From Bdellovibrio bacteriovorus W (lineage in GTDB: Bacteria > Bdellovibrionota > Bdellovibrionia > Bdellovibrionales > Bdellovibrionaceae), in the NCBI GenBank assembly GCA_000525675.1, contig CP002190.1:2790001-2854000 (forward strand): DNA of 64,000 bases, given 5' to 3'. The notes under the pieces were generated by a model. It was not told where the DNA came from and made no database searches. It saw only the letters and a program-made list of their open reading frames with translations. The position numbers were made by a program, and so were the translations under genes. Below are positions 31,910-40,845 of this stretch, in pieces. How positions within the stretch are numbered: position 1 is the stretch's first letter; each line of letters starts with the position of its first letter.

Positions 31910-33259
31910 CTATTTTAAGTTGTCGTCAGTCAGATCCACCAGAGGTTTGATCTTACGCATGAATGTCATCATGAATTGTTCTTGTGGGAAGTTTCCACGT
32001 TTGCGCATTTTTAAAAGCAAACGTACTTGCCCAAGACCATTGTTCGCAACCAAACGAGCCTCACCGATAGAGTTTGCGTAGTTCAACTGCGCGCGATCCC
32101 AATCCAATAAATCCAAAGAATCATCTTTGTCTTTTGCTAAACGAGATGCATTGATATTCACGCCCGTTCCAGCTTCTGGAGCCAAAAGCGGAGACGCAAA
32201 TCCAAGAAGTTCGTTATTAAAGCCCTTTACTGAAACCACCACACCCGAACGACCATTCACGACTTCCCATGAATTCATACGCACAGTTTTAATACGGTTA
32301 GGAATCTGAATTTGACGGATCGTATTTGTCACGAACTCTTGCAGGAATAGATACTCTGCATTTTCAGAACGAACATCTGGAAACTTCACGAACAAGTCCG
32401 CCGCAGAATTTCTAAATACTAGATTCACAATAGAGCTTGAACCCGTATATCCTAAACGAAGGCGCACGAAAGTCGTATCACAACCACCATCAAGATCCAT
32501 GCACTTTAATGTTCCATCAATAGGACGTGTTCCTGTCGAAGTCTCTCCGTTACCAGCTCTTACTGAACGAAGATTTGAAGCGGTGCCGCCACCTAGATTA
32601 TTCATACCTGCTAAATTATAAACTTTAACGTCACTGCCCTCTTGAACTTTTACTGTCACGATCGCATCGCCAGAATATTCATCAATGTTCAATTTTGCGG
32701 AAACTACAGAAGCTGCTGCTACAAGATTTGCTTGGCGAGTTTCATAACTCACGCGCTCATTGCGCAGACGTAGGAAAGTCAGAAGGTCATCCGTTGAAGA
32801 CGATGTATAAACTAAACCATCAGCAGTCATTCCACCTGTCATACGCTTCGTTAAGTTATCACGAGTCACATTCGCTGGATCATTGGCGCGATAGTCGCCT
32901 GGGATTGGATTCGTACCAATTTGTGGTGCTGGCGCTACAGGAGTGACAACAGGAGTTTGAGTGTTCCCGCCAACGTTTGAGTTTCCACCATTAATAGGTG
33001 CTGGTGGCGGAGGCGGTGGAGGAGTTTTTGTCGGAGGTTGTGGTTTAGAAACATTCTCAGGCAACGGCTGAGGAAGAGTGTTTTCTTCTTCATCAAGCGG
33101 ATTTGGAAGCTCTTTACCTAGCTGGCCACCCGTTTTTGTTGTCTGCTCTTTTTTAACAGGCTGACCTGCAATAACATCTTTTTTGCTTCCACAAGCAGAC
33201 AAAGACAAAGAAGCTGCAAGAAGAGATAATATAAGAGCATTCTTATTCATGGGTAGCAT
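31910..33259 (-). CDS. Lipoprotein with proline-rich linker and beta-rich domain
   Basis: Signal LSLLAASLSLSAC gives a lipoprotein. A Pro-rich linker occupies residues 50-110, including NVSKPQPPTKTPPPPPPPAP. The rest (residues 115-449) is a beta-rich domain with conserved-looking NLVAAASVVSAKLNIDEYSGDA and ...RVSYETRQAN segments and a CMDLDGGCD pair of cysteines. No family recognised. The strong GGAGG fits the ATG at 33259 (MLPMNKN) rather than the internal ATG. The same layout (signal, proline linker, beta domain) occurs in the downstream exported protein, suggesting related envelope roles. Confidence 0.72.
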   Translation of the reverse strand: MLPMNKNALILSLLAASLSLSACGSKKDVIAGQPVKKEQTTKTGGQLGKELPNPLDEEENTLPQPLPENVSKPQPPTKTPPPPPPPAPINGGNSNVGGNTQTPVVTPVAPAPQIGTNPIPGDYRANDPANVTRDNLTKRMTGGMTADGLVYTSSSTDDLLTFLRLRNERVSYETRQANLVAAASVVSAKLNIDEYSGDAIVTVKVQEGSDVKVYNLAGMNNLGGGTASNLRSVRAGNGETSTGTRPIDGTLKCMDLDGGCDTTFVRLRLGYTGSSSIVNLVFRNSAADLFVKFPDVRSENAEYLFLQEFVTNTIRQIQIPNRIKTVRMNSWEVVNGRSGVVVSVKGFNNELLGFASPLLAPEAGTGVNINASRLAKDKDDSLDLLDWDRAQLNYANSIGEARLVANNGLGQVRLLLKMRKRGNFPQEQFMMTFMRKIKPLVDLTDDNLK

Positions 33260-33384
33260 CCGAAACCTCCAAGGTTTTTAATTCGCTCTAGAAGTAAGCA
33301 AGCGTCGGGCCAAGTGCGCCCTGCCTGTTTTGCCCTTGAATTGGTTTTAAGATGCGATTATGACTAGGTTTTGGAAGGATTTAC

Positions 33385-34071
33385 ATGGCCGCTCAGCAAA
33401 TTGCCACCCTCATGGGAGACAACAAAAAACTTCGCACTCATATCTTTTGGATCCTTTTAACGGGCCTTTTTGCCTCATTAAGTGTGATGTTCTCCACTGA
33501 TCAATTGATTTCGGCGTTTTCCGCTAAGGACAGCGTACGCATGGCCATTCGCGCCGAGGCTCGCTTCTTAACAGATCTAGGCCTGTCTGAAATCTATTTT
33601 GCCTTGGCTCTTTTTAGTTGGGCTTTCTGTAAATGGATCGGCCCTCGCTTAACAACTAAGCTCTCTCAAGGGTTTGATTTCTTTCGCCGCTGGGGCTTGA
33701 ACCTTTTAGTCAGTCTTATTGTTAGCGGACTTATGATTCATATTTTAAAGTTCATCGTAGGAAGACAAAGACCTCATAAAAGCCCCGTCTTTGATCCTCA
33801 TGTGTTTAATAGTTTCACGACGCACTGGCATTGGCATTCGTTTCCATCAGGGCACACTCAAGTGATCTTCACGGCAGCCACTCTTTTTGCAGTGGCTTTC
33901 CCTAAATTGAAATGGTTTTGGTTTTCGTTTGCAGTGCTTATCGGTCTCACTCGCATCGTAGTTCATGATCACTTTTTAAGTGATGTGATTTTTGGTGGAT
34001 GTATCGGTTATATCGGCGCTCTTTTAAGCATGAAGCTCATGCAGGCAAAAACAAAAAACGGACTCTTTTAA
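33385..34071 (+). CDS. PAP2-family phosphatase
   Basis: Integral membrane lipid phosphatase of the PAP2 type. The three signature motifs are visible: KFIVGRQRP, FPSGH and RIVVHDHFLSD (C1-C3), carrying the catalytic His residues. Six hydrophobic helices. These remove phosphate from lipid phosphates such as undecaprenyl pyrophosphate or phosphatidate, or act on nucleotide-like substrates; substrate not resolvable. Adjacent to a convergent YgjP-like peptidase gene. Confidence 0.9.
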   Translation: MAAQQIATLMGDNKKLRTHIFWILLTGLFASLSVMFSTDQLISAFSAKDSVRMAIRAEARFLTDLGLSEIYFALALFSWAFCKWIGPRLTTKLSQGFDFFRRWGLNLLVSLIVSGLMIHILKFIVGRQRPHKSPVFDPHVFNSFTTHWHWHSFPSGHTQVIFTAATLFAVAFPKLKWFWFSFAVLIGLTRIVVHDHFLSDVIFGGCIGYIGALLSMKLMQAKTKNGLF

Positions 34072-34081
34072 AAAGAATTAA

Positions 34082-34834
34082 CTATTTTAGAACTAAAAAA
34101 TCTGCCAGTGCTTGAGATTCTTTTAATGCACGCACATGATTTTTAAAATCAGGCAGGACAGACTCTACCAGTCCCCAGAAGCGCGCACTATGATCCATGT
34201 GTTGTAAGTGCGCCAACTCATGCACGATAACATAGTCGATCATTTCTGGCGCAAAGACCATAAGCTTCCAATTGAAGTTAATCACCTTCCGCGAATTACA
34301 ACTCCCCCAACGGCTTTTCTGATCGCGAAACTTTACTTGCGACGGAAAGAGCTGCATTTGCTCCGACCAGAACTGAGTTCGTGCCAGAATGTGTTTTTCG
34401 CCTTCACGTTTATAGAATTCACGAATCTCTTTAAGAGCATAGGGATGTTCTTCTAGAATCGACTGCGCACTCCAATCATTGCGAGGAATGTGCAAGAGAA
34501 GCTCTTGTTCAGTCACAGAGACAAATGGTTTTTTATTAAGAGTGATCACCAAACGCAGTGTTTTTTTCTGTCCCAAAAAAGGAAACTCTTCGTAGGAACG
34601 TATTTTAGGCTCTGGAAACTTTTGCGCATGTTCTTCAAATTTTTGCAGATTCTTTTCGATCCAGTCTTTCTTTTTTAAAAGAAAATCCAGAATCACACGA
34701 GTACTGGTAGACTTTGAGGCCAAGACTTTTATCGGCTTATTGGGATAAAGCATGATGGAAACGCTTCGGCGAAAAGCTTTTCGCTGAACTTCAATCTTCC
34801 AATCTCCGAACTGTATTGTTTCTTGGGCCTGCAT
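34082..34834 (-). CDS. YgjP-like metallopeptidase domain protein
   Basis: A 250-residue protein with the zinc-binding signature VIVHELAHLQHMDH near the C-terminus (HExxH plus a downstream His), and WGSCNSRKVINFNWKL upstream, which matches the M48/DUF45 (YgjP) family. The substrate is unknown. Its start lies 48 bases from that of the divergent SrkA gene. No signal peptide. Confidence 0.88.
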   Translation of the reverse strand: MQAQETIQFGDWKIEVQRKAFRRSVSIMLYPNKPIKVLASKSTSTRVILDFLLKKKDWIEKNLQKFEEHAQKFPEPKIRSYEEFPFLGQKKTLRLVITLNKKPFVSVTEQELLLHIPRNDWSAQSILEEHPYALKEIREFYKREGEKHILARTQFWSEQMQLFPSQVKFRDQKSRWGSCNSRKVINFNWKLMVFAPEMIDYVIVHELAHLQHMDHSARFWGLVESVLPDFKNHVRALKESQALADFLVLK

Positions 34835-34882
34835 GACATCGAAAGAATGACTTACCTTGCAGAAAGTGGCAAGGTCTATAAA

Positions 34883-35854
34883 ATGGATAAAACCTCTTCT
34901 TTCTTCAATCTCAATCCCGATAAAGTTCTACACGCCGTAGAGCTTGCTGGCTTTCATCCAACCGGAGAGTTTACTCAGCTCAACTCCTATGAAAATCGCG
35001 TCTTTGATATCAAGCTGGAAGTCGATTCACAAAACTCAGCGACCCCTCTTATTTCAAAATTCTATCGTCCCCAGCGCTGGAGCAAAGAAGCTGTTCTGGA
35101 AGAACACGAATTTCTTTTAGAATTGAAACAAGAAGGCATTCCCGCTATCGCGCCGCTGGTATTACCCAATAGCTCTACGATTTTGCCCTTCGAAGGAATG
35201 AACGTTGCTTTCTTTCCAAAAGTTTTAGGAAGAATGCCTCAGGAATTTCTTAAAGGAGAACTTCGTCAAGTCGGGCGCCTGATGGCCCAAGTTCACAATG
35301 TGGGCGCACGCAAGAAAGCCCCCCATCGCCCTATCATGGATACAAGCTATCACGGTGGCTGGGACACTTTAGATCATCTGCAAGATTGGATCGCACCAGA
35401 GGTGATTGACAGATACAACGACGCTGCCGAAGAAATTCTTTACTCGATTGATGAGACCTTTAATACGAATGAGTTCATCCGCATTCATGGCGACTGTCAC
35501 AAAGGAAATATTCTACACAACGGAAGTGAGTTCTTCCTTGTGGACTTCGATGATTTCGTTAACGGTCCTGTGATTCAAGACTTCTGGATGTTACTTTCTG
35601 GAGACAAAGAAAGCTTAGAATTTGAAAAAGAAGAAATCATCTCTGGCTATGAAGAGCTACGCGAGTTTCCCTACCATCAGTGGGCGTGGGTTCCTCTTCT
35701 AAGAGGGCTTCGCATCATTATGTATGCAGGCTGGATTGCCAAAAGATGGAGTGATCCAAGTTTTCCACGAATTTTTCCGGAGTTTAATAGCTACCGCTAT
35801 TGGGCGGAAGAAGTTGAAGCACTCGAAAAAATTGCCTGGGAGATCACTCATTAA
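34883..35854 (+). CDS. srkA: Stress response kinase A homologue
   Basis: A Ser/Thr-type protein kinase of the YihE/RdoA family, full length (323 residues) with LNSYENRVFDIKLE at the N-terminus, ISKFYRPQRW, then IRIHGDCHKGNILH (catalytic loop with Asp) and LVDFDDFVNGP (Mg-binding DFD). In E. coli it counteracts stress-induced cell death. Start ATG 34883 gives the same 33-residue spacing to LNSYENRV as E. coli SrkA and has AAGG upstream; upstream ATGs are not needed. Followed by a terminator. Confidence 0.9.
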   Translation: MDKTSSFFNLNPDKVLHAVELAGFHPTGEFTQLNSYENRVFDIKLEVDSQNSATPLISKFYRPQRWSKEAVLEEHEFLLELKQEGIPAIAPLVLPNSSTILPFEGMNVAFFPKVLGRMPQEFLKGELRQVGRLMAQVHNVGARKKAPHRPIMDTSYHGGWDTLDHLQDWIAPEVIDRYNDAAEEILYSIDETFNTNEFIRIHGDCHKGNILHNGSEFFLVDFDDFVNGPVIQDFWMLLSGDKESLEFEKEEIISGYEELREFPYHQWAWVPLLRGLRIIMYAGWIAKRWSDPSFPRIFPEFNSYRYWAEEVEALEKIAWEITH

Positions 35855-35859
35855 AAAAA

Positions 35860-35895
35860 CAAAAGCTCTGTCAGAATCTATCGACAGAGCTTTTG
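35860..35895. terminator. Bidirectional terminator after srkA
   Basis: CAAAAGCTCTGTC and GACAGAGCTTTTG form a 13-bp stem around a ten-base loop, between the convergent srkA and M48 lipoprotein genes. Confidence 0.9.
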
Positions 35896-35919
35896 CCTTA
35901 TAACTATATTTAAAAATCA

Positions 35920-36714
35920 TTACTTCTTTAAAGTCGCTTGATAAAGCGGCATTACTTTTGGCAAAAGACTTTCGATTCTTTGAATTCGTGTCGCATCGGC
36001 AGGATGCGTGCTTAAAATCTCTGGGGGTTTGCCTCCACCCTGCGAAGCCATCTTCTTCCAAAGATTCACCGCTTCTTGGGGATTATACCCAGCTCTTGCC
36101 ATTAACTCTAAACCAATATCATCCGCCTCTGACTCTTGCCCTCGACCATGCGGAAGAGTGACTAGGATTGTGGAAACTTGATCGGCGATTCCTAGATACT
36201 GCGTATCCACTTTACCCGACATCAAGACAGCCTGAAGACCCAAGTTTTTGAGCATTTCTTCAGACATTCTCTCACGACCATGTTCACGCAATGCATGGGC
36301 AATCTCATGGCCCATAATCGCGGCAATCTCTCCGTCAGTCAGTTGAAGTTTTTCAATGATACCTGTGTAGAACATGATCTTTCCGCCCGGCATACAAAAA
36401 GCATTGAGCTCAGGAGAGGTAATCAAGTGTACTTCCCACGGCCAAGTCGGTGCATCCGAACGAAAGACTGCCGTGTAAGGAATAAGCTTTTTTGCAATCG
36501 CATTGAGGCGGGCCAACTGCTTTGGATCTTTATCTAAAATGTTCTTCTTCTCGGCGTCCTTCTTCATTTGTGCGTAGCTTTGCTCCGACATCGCTAAAAG
36601 CTGATCGTTGGGTACAAGCAAGAGCTGCTTACGATTCACACCAATCGCGCCCTGATCAGTGGAAGTTGCACAAGAAACCGTGAATAGTAAAACCAGTGAT
36701 AAAATATATTTCAT
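35920..36714 (-). CDS. M48-family lipoprotein metallopeptidase (LoiP/BepA-like)
   Basis: Lipobox LLFTVSC-A, then the M48 domain with [13 protein letters not shown] (HExxH, zinc) and [17 protein letters not shown] (third ligand). About 264 residues, like the short outer-membrane M48 proteases that clear misfolded envelope proteins; no C-terminal TPRs as in BepA, so nearer LoiP. Transcribed alone. Confidence 0.87.
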   Translation of the reverse strand: MKYILSLVLLFTVSCATSTDQGAIGVNRKQLLLVPNDQLLAMSEQSYAQMKKDAEKKNILDKDPKQLARLNAIAKKLIPYTAVFRSDAPTWPWEVHLITSPELNAFCMPGGKIMFYTGIIEKLQLTDGEIAAIMGHEIAHALREHGRERMSEEMLKNLGLQAVLMSGKVDTQYLGIADQVSTILVTLPHGRGQESEADDIGLELMARAGYNPQEAVNLWKKMASQGGGKPPEILSTHPADATRIQRIESLLPKVMPLYQATLKK

Positions 36715-36933
36715 AGAGGTTTAGTTTAGTGAAGAGGAGGTACAAAAATCAAGAAAAGCCCTCTGAGACTTAACAAGATTTCCACCTAGAAGCTTCTTGA
36801 ATCTGACCAACCCTGTCATTTACAAAGAGAGCATCCCAGCAATTGATTAAGAACCGTCTTTTCCTTTGAAAGAATACTCTCTTCGTCTTATATTTTCTGA
36901 GCTTTAGCAAACATAAGTAAAAAAGGACCGACA

Positions 36934-38157
36934 ATGAATAAAATCAAAGTTGCAAATCCCGTTGTAGAACTCGACGGCGACGAAATGACTCGTATTATCT
37001 GGAAGTTTATCAAAGAAAAATTGATTCTTCCTTACTTAGACATCGACATTAAATACTACGATTTAGGTATGGAAAATCGCGACGCAACAGATGATAAAGT
37101 CACTGTTGAAGCTGCTGAAGCGATCAAGAAATACAACGTAGGTATCAAGTGCGCGACAATCACACCTGATGAAGCCCGCGTTGAAGAGTTCAAACTTAAA
37201 CAGATGTGGAAATCTCCAAACGGAACTATCCGTAACATCCTTGATGGAACTGTTTTCCGTGAGCCGATCATCTGCAAAAACGTTCCTCGCCTAGTTCCTA
37301 ACTGGACTGCGCCAATTTGCATTGGTCGTCACGCATTCGGTGATCAATACCGCGCAACTGACTTTGTAACAAAAGGCAAAGGAAAGCTGACAATCACTTT
37401 TGAAGGTGAAAATGGCGAAAAGATTCAACACGAAGTTTACAACTTCAAAGGTGATGGCGTTGCTCTAGCAATGTACAACACAGATGAATCTATCATGGGC
37501 TTTGCTCGTTCTTGCTTCAACCAAGCGCTTTCAAAAAAATGGCCACTTTATCTTTCAACTAAGAACACAATTCTTAAAAAGTACGATGGTCGCTTTAAAG
37601 ATATCTTTGAAGAAATCTACCAAAAAGAATTTAAAGCTAAGTTTGAAGAAGCTGGTATCACTTACGAACACAGACTGATCGACGACATGGTTGCATCTGC
37701 TCTTAAGTGGAACGGAAACTTCGTATGGGCTTGTAAGAACTACGACGGTGACGTTCAATCAGACACAGTAGCGCAAGGTTTTGGTTCACTAGGCCTTATG
37801 ACTTCGGTACTTGTAACTCCGGATGGAAAAACAATGGAATCCGAAGCAGCCCATGGGACAGTGACTCGTCACTACCGTGCGCACCAACAGGGAAAACCAA
37901 CGTCAACAAATCCGATTGCGTCTATCTTTGCGTGGACTCGTGGCCTTGAGCACCGTGGAAACCTGGATAACAATCCAGAACTTGTTCGCTTTGCTCAAAC
38001 TCTTGAAAAAGTTTGCGTAGCAACAGTTGAAGCTGGCTTCATGACAAAAGATTTAGCTGTTTGTATCTACGGAGACAAAGTGACATCTGATAAGTACATG
38101 AACACAGAACCGTTCCTAGAAAAACTCGATGCAAACCTAAAGGCTGCATTGGCTTAA
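36934..38157 (+). CDS. icd: NADP-dependent isocitrate dehydrogenase, homodimeric eukaryote-like type
   Basis: Oxidatively decarboxylates isocitrate to 2-oxoglutarate in the TCA cycle. The chain reads like the type II (eukaryote-like) family rather than the E. coli type: [59 protein letters not shown] and [15 protein letters not shown] (NADP-binding). 407 residues is right for this group. AAAAGGACCGACA lies before the ATG. Its terminator was split by an IS element just downstream. Confidence 0.96.
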   Translation: MNKIKVANPVVELDGDEMTRIIWKFIKEKLILPYLDIDIKYYDLGMENRDATDDKVTVEAAEAIKKYNVGIKCATITPDEARVEEFKLKQMWKSPNGTIRNILDGTVFREPIICKNVPRLVPNWTAPICIGRHAFGDQYRATDFVTKGKGKLTITFEGENGEKIQHEVYNFKGDGVALAMYNTDESIMGFARSCFNQALSKKWPLYLSTKNTILKKYDGRFKDIFEEIYQKEFKAKFEEAGITYEHRLIDDMVASALKWNGNFVWACKNYDGDVQSDTVAQGFGSLGLMTSVLVTPDGKTMESEAAHGTVTRHYRAHQQGKPTSTNPIASIFAWTRGLEHRGNLDNNPELVRFAQTLEKVCVATVEAGFMTKDLAVCIYGDKVTSDKYMNTEPFLEKLDANLKAALA

Positions 38158-38268
38158 TGATTTTCTAAATAAAAAAGGGCTCTGAGTGATCTGTACCCCA
38201 AAATCCGGACACAAAAATAAAAGACCCTGTCCAGTTTTTGGGGTATTTTCGTATTTGAGAGGCAGATC

Positions 38269-38673
38269 ATGGGTTCATTTACAGCAAAAGATCGCAAAGA
38301 TCTTGAGAACAATCAAAATGTTTTAAAGGTAACAACCTCTAACGTTACCTATACTCCAGAGTTTAAGGTTAAGGCTTTGAAGCTCCGTCAAGATGGGCTA
38401 ATGCCTTCAGAAATATTTAAAGATGCCGGAATCAACCTTTCTCTCTTCGGCAAAGACTACCCCAGAAAGTGTATCCAGCGTTGGGCGAAGATGTCTCAAA
38501 AAGACGGTGGATTAAAGAAGGAGCGTCGAGGAGTTAATTCTACTGGGCGCCCCAAGGGGCTTCGGTTTAAATCAGCAGAAGAAGAAATTGCTTATTTGCG
38601 CGCGGAGAATGATTTCCTAAAAAAGCTCCACGCCTTGGAGGCAAGATACGCAAACAAGAAAAGTTCGCGTTAA
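38269..38673 (+). CDS. IS3-family transposase OrfA
   Basis: A 134-residue protein with an N-terminal helix-turn-helix (YTPEFKVKALKLRQDGLMPSEI) and a C-terminal leucine-zipper-like stretch (EEEIAYLRAENDFLKKLHALEARY). OrfA alone binds the IS ends and regulates the element. It contains A-AAA-AAG near its end, which lets ribosomes slip by -1 into OrfB to produce the full transposase OrfAB. Confidence 0.92.
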   Translation: MGSFTAKDRKDLENNQNVLKVTTSNVTYTPEFKVKALKLRQDGLMPSEIFKDAGINLSLFGKDYPRKCIQRWAKMSQKDGGLKKERRGVNSTGRPKGLRFKSAEEEIAYLRAENDFLKKLHALEARYANKKSSR

Positions 38674-39515
38674 TTCACGAGGCAATAATTCACCAGCCTG
38701 ATCTGCGTCTCGATCGGCTATGTAAGCAAGCTAAAGTAAGCACGAGTGGATTTTACGAATGGTCTGCGAAGAAGAAAAGTTCTCAAGAAGCCATTTTCGA
38801 TGAAGAGTGGGTCTGTATCCTTTTTGAAAGTAAAAAAGGTAGGATCGGTGCTCGCAGCATAAAGATGCTTTTACAGAAATATTTTTGGATCAATATGAAC
38901 TTAAAGAAAGTCCGTCGTCTTATGAAAAAGCATGGACTTCGAACTGTCATCCGCAGAAAGAATAGATCTAGGCAAGTTTGGGTAGAAGGAGATGAACATA
39001 GAGCAAGCCCGAATATTCTTAATAGGAATTTTAATGTCCAAAAGAAGGATACTGTGTATTCGACAGACATTACTTATCTTGATTATGGACTTGGAAAACG
39101 AGCTTATCTATCGGCAGTAAAGGATTTGGCAACGAAGGAGATCGTGCATTACACCGTTTCAGCAAGTGCAACTTTAAATATCGCACTTAGGGGCCTCGAA
39201 GATCTTTTTAGTCAAAAGCCCAAACATATCATTATGCACTCAGATCAAGGCAGCCACTATACTTCAAAGATCTATCGAGATTTATTAAGCAAGTGGGAAA
39301 TAACTCAATCAATGTCACGTAAGGGAAATTGTTTGGACAATGCTCCGATAGAAAGTTTTTTCGGACATTTAAAAGATGAGGCAGAGCTTCGAGATTGCAA
39401 TACATATGAAGAGTTGGTAGCAGAGATAGATCGTTATATTAAATACTATAATAACGAACGACCCCAATGGGACTTAAAAGGAAAAACCCCGGCAGAGTGC
39501 CGAGGTTTTACTTAA
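38619..39515 (+). CDS. IS3-family transposase OrfB (DDE), reached by -1 frameshift
   Basis: Frame open from the A-AAA-AAG site (38619) to the stop at 39515; with no own start codon near 38619 it is translated as OrfAB. It has HTH_21-type ...RRLMKKHGLRTVIRRKNR then the rve domain: D in YSTDITYLDYG, D in HSDQGSHYTS, E in DNAPIESFFGHLKDE, and the family end YYNNERPQWDLKGKTPAE. A stem of CTCCA and TGGAG right after the slip site may stimulate slippage. Confidence 0.9.
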   Translation, partial: KKAPRLGGKIRKQEKFALIHEAIIHQPDLRLDRLCKQAKVSTSGFYEWSAKKKSSQEAIFDEEWVCILFESKKGRIGARSIKMLLQKYFWINMNLKKVRRLMKKHGLRTVIRRKNRSRQVWVEGDEHRASPNILNRNFNVQKKDTVYSTDITYLDYGLGKRAYLSAVKDLATKEIVHYTVSASATLNIALRGLEDLFSQKPKHIIMHSDQGSHYTSKIYRDLLSKWEITQSMSRKGNCLDNAPIESFFGHLKDEAELRDCNTYEELVAEIDRYIKYYNNERPQWDLKGKTPAECRGFT

Positions 39516-39601
39516 GAGGCCCTTTTATTTATCTGTCCACTTTTTGGGGTACAGATCAGAGAAGGAGCCCTTTTTTTTATTTCACCATTCTAGCTTTGAA
39601 A

Positions 39602-40273
39602 CTACCTACTCAAGATGGCTACCATCTCTTTAAGGTTTCTCTTCTTCGCATGCTCTAGAGCCGTCACACCTTCGTTATCAGCGATAGTTTTGTCTGCCCC
39701 AGCATCTACTAAGAGCTTTACGATTTCTTGATGCTTCTGTCCACCGGTTCCCAAGATCACAGCCTCTAGTAAAGCAGTCCAACCCAATTTGTTTTTATGA
39801 TTAATATCAATATCTGTCTTTAAAAGTTCTTTAACGACTTCGACGTGACCTCGTTCACAAGCTGGGATTAAGGCTGTCCCGCCATAGCGATTATAGATCT
39901 TAAAGTTCGGCTTTGCTTTTAAAATCATTTTCAAAATTTGCAGACGCCCTTCAGCTCCCGCATAGAGCAAGGGGCTGTCAAGTTTATCATCCTGCGCGTT
40001 TACATCAGCTCCTGCTTCAATAAGCAGTCTTGCCGTTTCAATATCGTCGTTAAAAGTAGCAATTAAAAGTGGCGTTCTTTTTCTTTCATCTGTTTTTTCT
40101 AAGCCAGACTTATCTTTCGATAAAACTTTTCGAACAGTTTCAGAATCACGATGAATCACAGCTTCTAACAAAGTCTCTTGTGCGGGTTCAACTTCCACCT
40201 TCTTCTCCTTGGAGCGAGCAACATCTACATTCAATAGGCAAAAAACTATTATTAATACCCAGCGAAGCGCCAT
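39602..40273 (-). CDS. Exported ankyrin-repeat protein
   Basis: Signal peptide (WVLIIVFCLLNVDVARS) then five to six ankyrin repeats, with typical TPLLIATFNDDIETARLLIEAGADVNAQD and GWTALLEAVILGTGG-type helices. Ankyrin modules mediate protein-protein contacts; the partner is unknown. ATG 40273 has AAGGAG upstream, so the 16-residue extension is not used. Likely ends at the terminator remnant downstream of the IS. Confidence 0.87.
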   Translation of the reverse strand: MALRWVLIIVFCLLNVDVARSKEKKVEVEPAQETLLEAVIHRDSETVRKVLSKDKSGLEKTDERKRTPLLIATFNDDIETARLLIEAGADVNAQDDKLDSPLLYAGAEGRLQILKMILKAKPNFKIYNRYGGTALIPACERGHVEVVKELLKTDIDINHKNKLGWTALLEAVILGTGGQKHQEIVKLLVDAGADKTIADNEGVTALEHAKKRNLKEMVAILSR

Positions 40274-40336
40274 CTTGCAGCTCCTTTTTTTAGCAGACAA
40301 CCAACATTGAAATTCTTGCACAATAACATCAGCACA

Positions 40337-40711
40337 CTAGCGCACGATGGGAACTTTGACTTTTGACGTCGCTTTAGAGCGACAAACTGTTTCCATGTTT
40401 ACAGTCTGGCAATCCATCTTTCCACAGTTTAACGAAATGACCGAGTTTGTTTTATTCAGCTCTTTCACTTCATCCTTCCACTCTTTGCAGGCAAGCTTCC
40501 ATTCCTTTTTCGCATTCTTCACCAACGGAGAAGCTTCTCCCTCTAGGTCCGCATGATCCTCGACGATTTCAAAATCTCGATCCTGTTTTTTTCCTTTAGA
40601 GATTTCAATGGTCGTATTTTCGCTTGCTGGAACATCATTAACACCCACGGACTGCGCGTGAGAACTGATTACAAAAAAGAAAGAAAGCATCGATAGAAAT
40701 AACTTATTCAT
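40337..40711 (-). CDS. Small exported protein of unknown family
   Basis: A 124-residue protein with a signal peptide (MLSFFFVISSHAQS) and a charged mature part rich in Lys/Glu, with four cysteines in the last 55 residues (LACKEW, SLNCGKMDCQTV, VCRSK), two close together, suggesting a disulfide. No family recognised. Upstream GGAG precedes the ATG. Lies between the ankyrin protein and a chemoreceptor. Confidence 0.65.
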   Translation of the reverse strand: MNKLFLSMLSFFFVISSHAQSVGVNDVPASENTTIEISKGKKQDRDFEIVEDHADLEGEASPLVKNAKKEWKLACKEWKDEVKELNKTNSVISLNCGKMDCQTVNMETVCRSKATSKVKVPIVR

Positions 40712-40787
40712 AAAACACTCCTTAAATCTCTTTTATGTTCACGAACTCTGACGAACTTCTCAAGTCCAATTCCTGAATCTGTGAGAA

Positions 40788-40820
40788 ATAAAAAAGCCCC
40801 GCGTCCAAAGGACGCAGGGC
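40788..40820 (-). terminator. Terminator of the chemoreceptor gene
   Basis: Arms GCCCCGCGTCC and GGACGCAGGGC around AAA, with a T run (eight Ts broken by one A) on the minus strand. Lies about 25 bases past the stop codon. Confidence 0.9.
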
Positions 40821-40845
40821 CATCAACTTACACTCTTAAATACCT

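Larger units (their letters stand above)
38192..39553 (+). mobile_element. IS3-family insertion sequence (IS150-like)
   Basis: 1362 bases between imperfect terminal inverted repeats: left TGTACCCCAAAATCCGGACA and right (reversed) TGTACCCCAAAAAGTGGACA. Both ends are flanked by GATC (38188-38191 and 39554-39557), the probable target duplication. It carries orfA and orfB in overlapping frames, with A-AAA-AAG at 38619-38625 as the frameshift site. Both ORFs look complete, so the element may still be active. Confidence 0.9.
38171..39578. other. icd/ankyrin terminator interrupted by the IS
   Basis: Left arm AAAAAAGGGCTC (38171-38182) and right arm GAGCCC with eight Ts (39565-39578) would form one hairpin if the IS and one GATC were removed: AAAAAAGGGCTCTGA-GTGA-TCAGAG...GAGCCCTTTTTT. 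The IS entered the GTGA-type loop. Confidence 0.8.
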
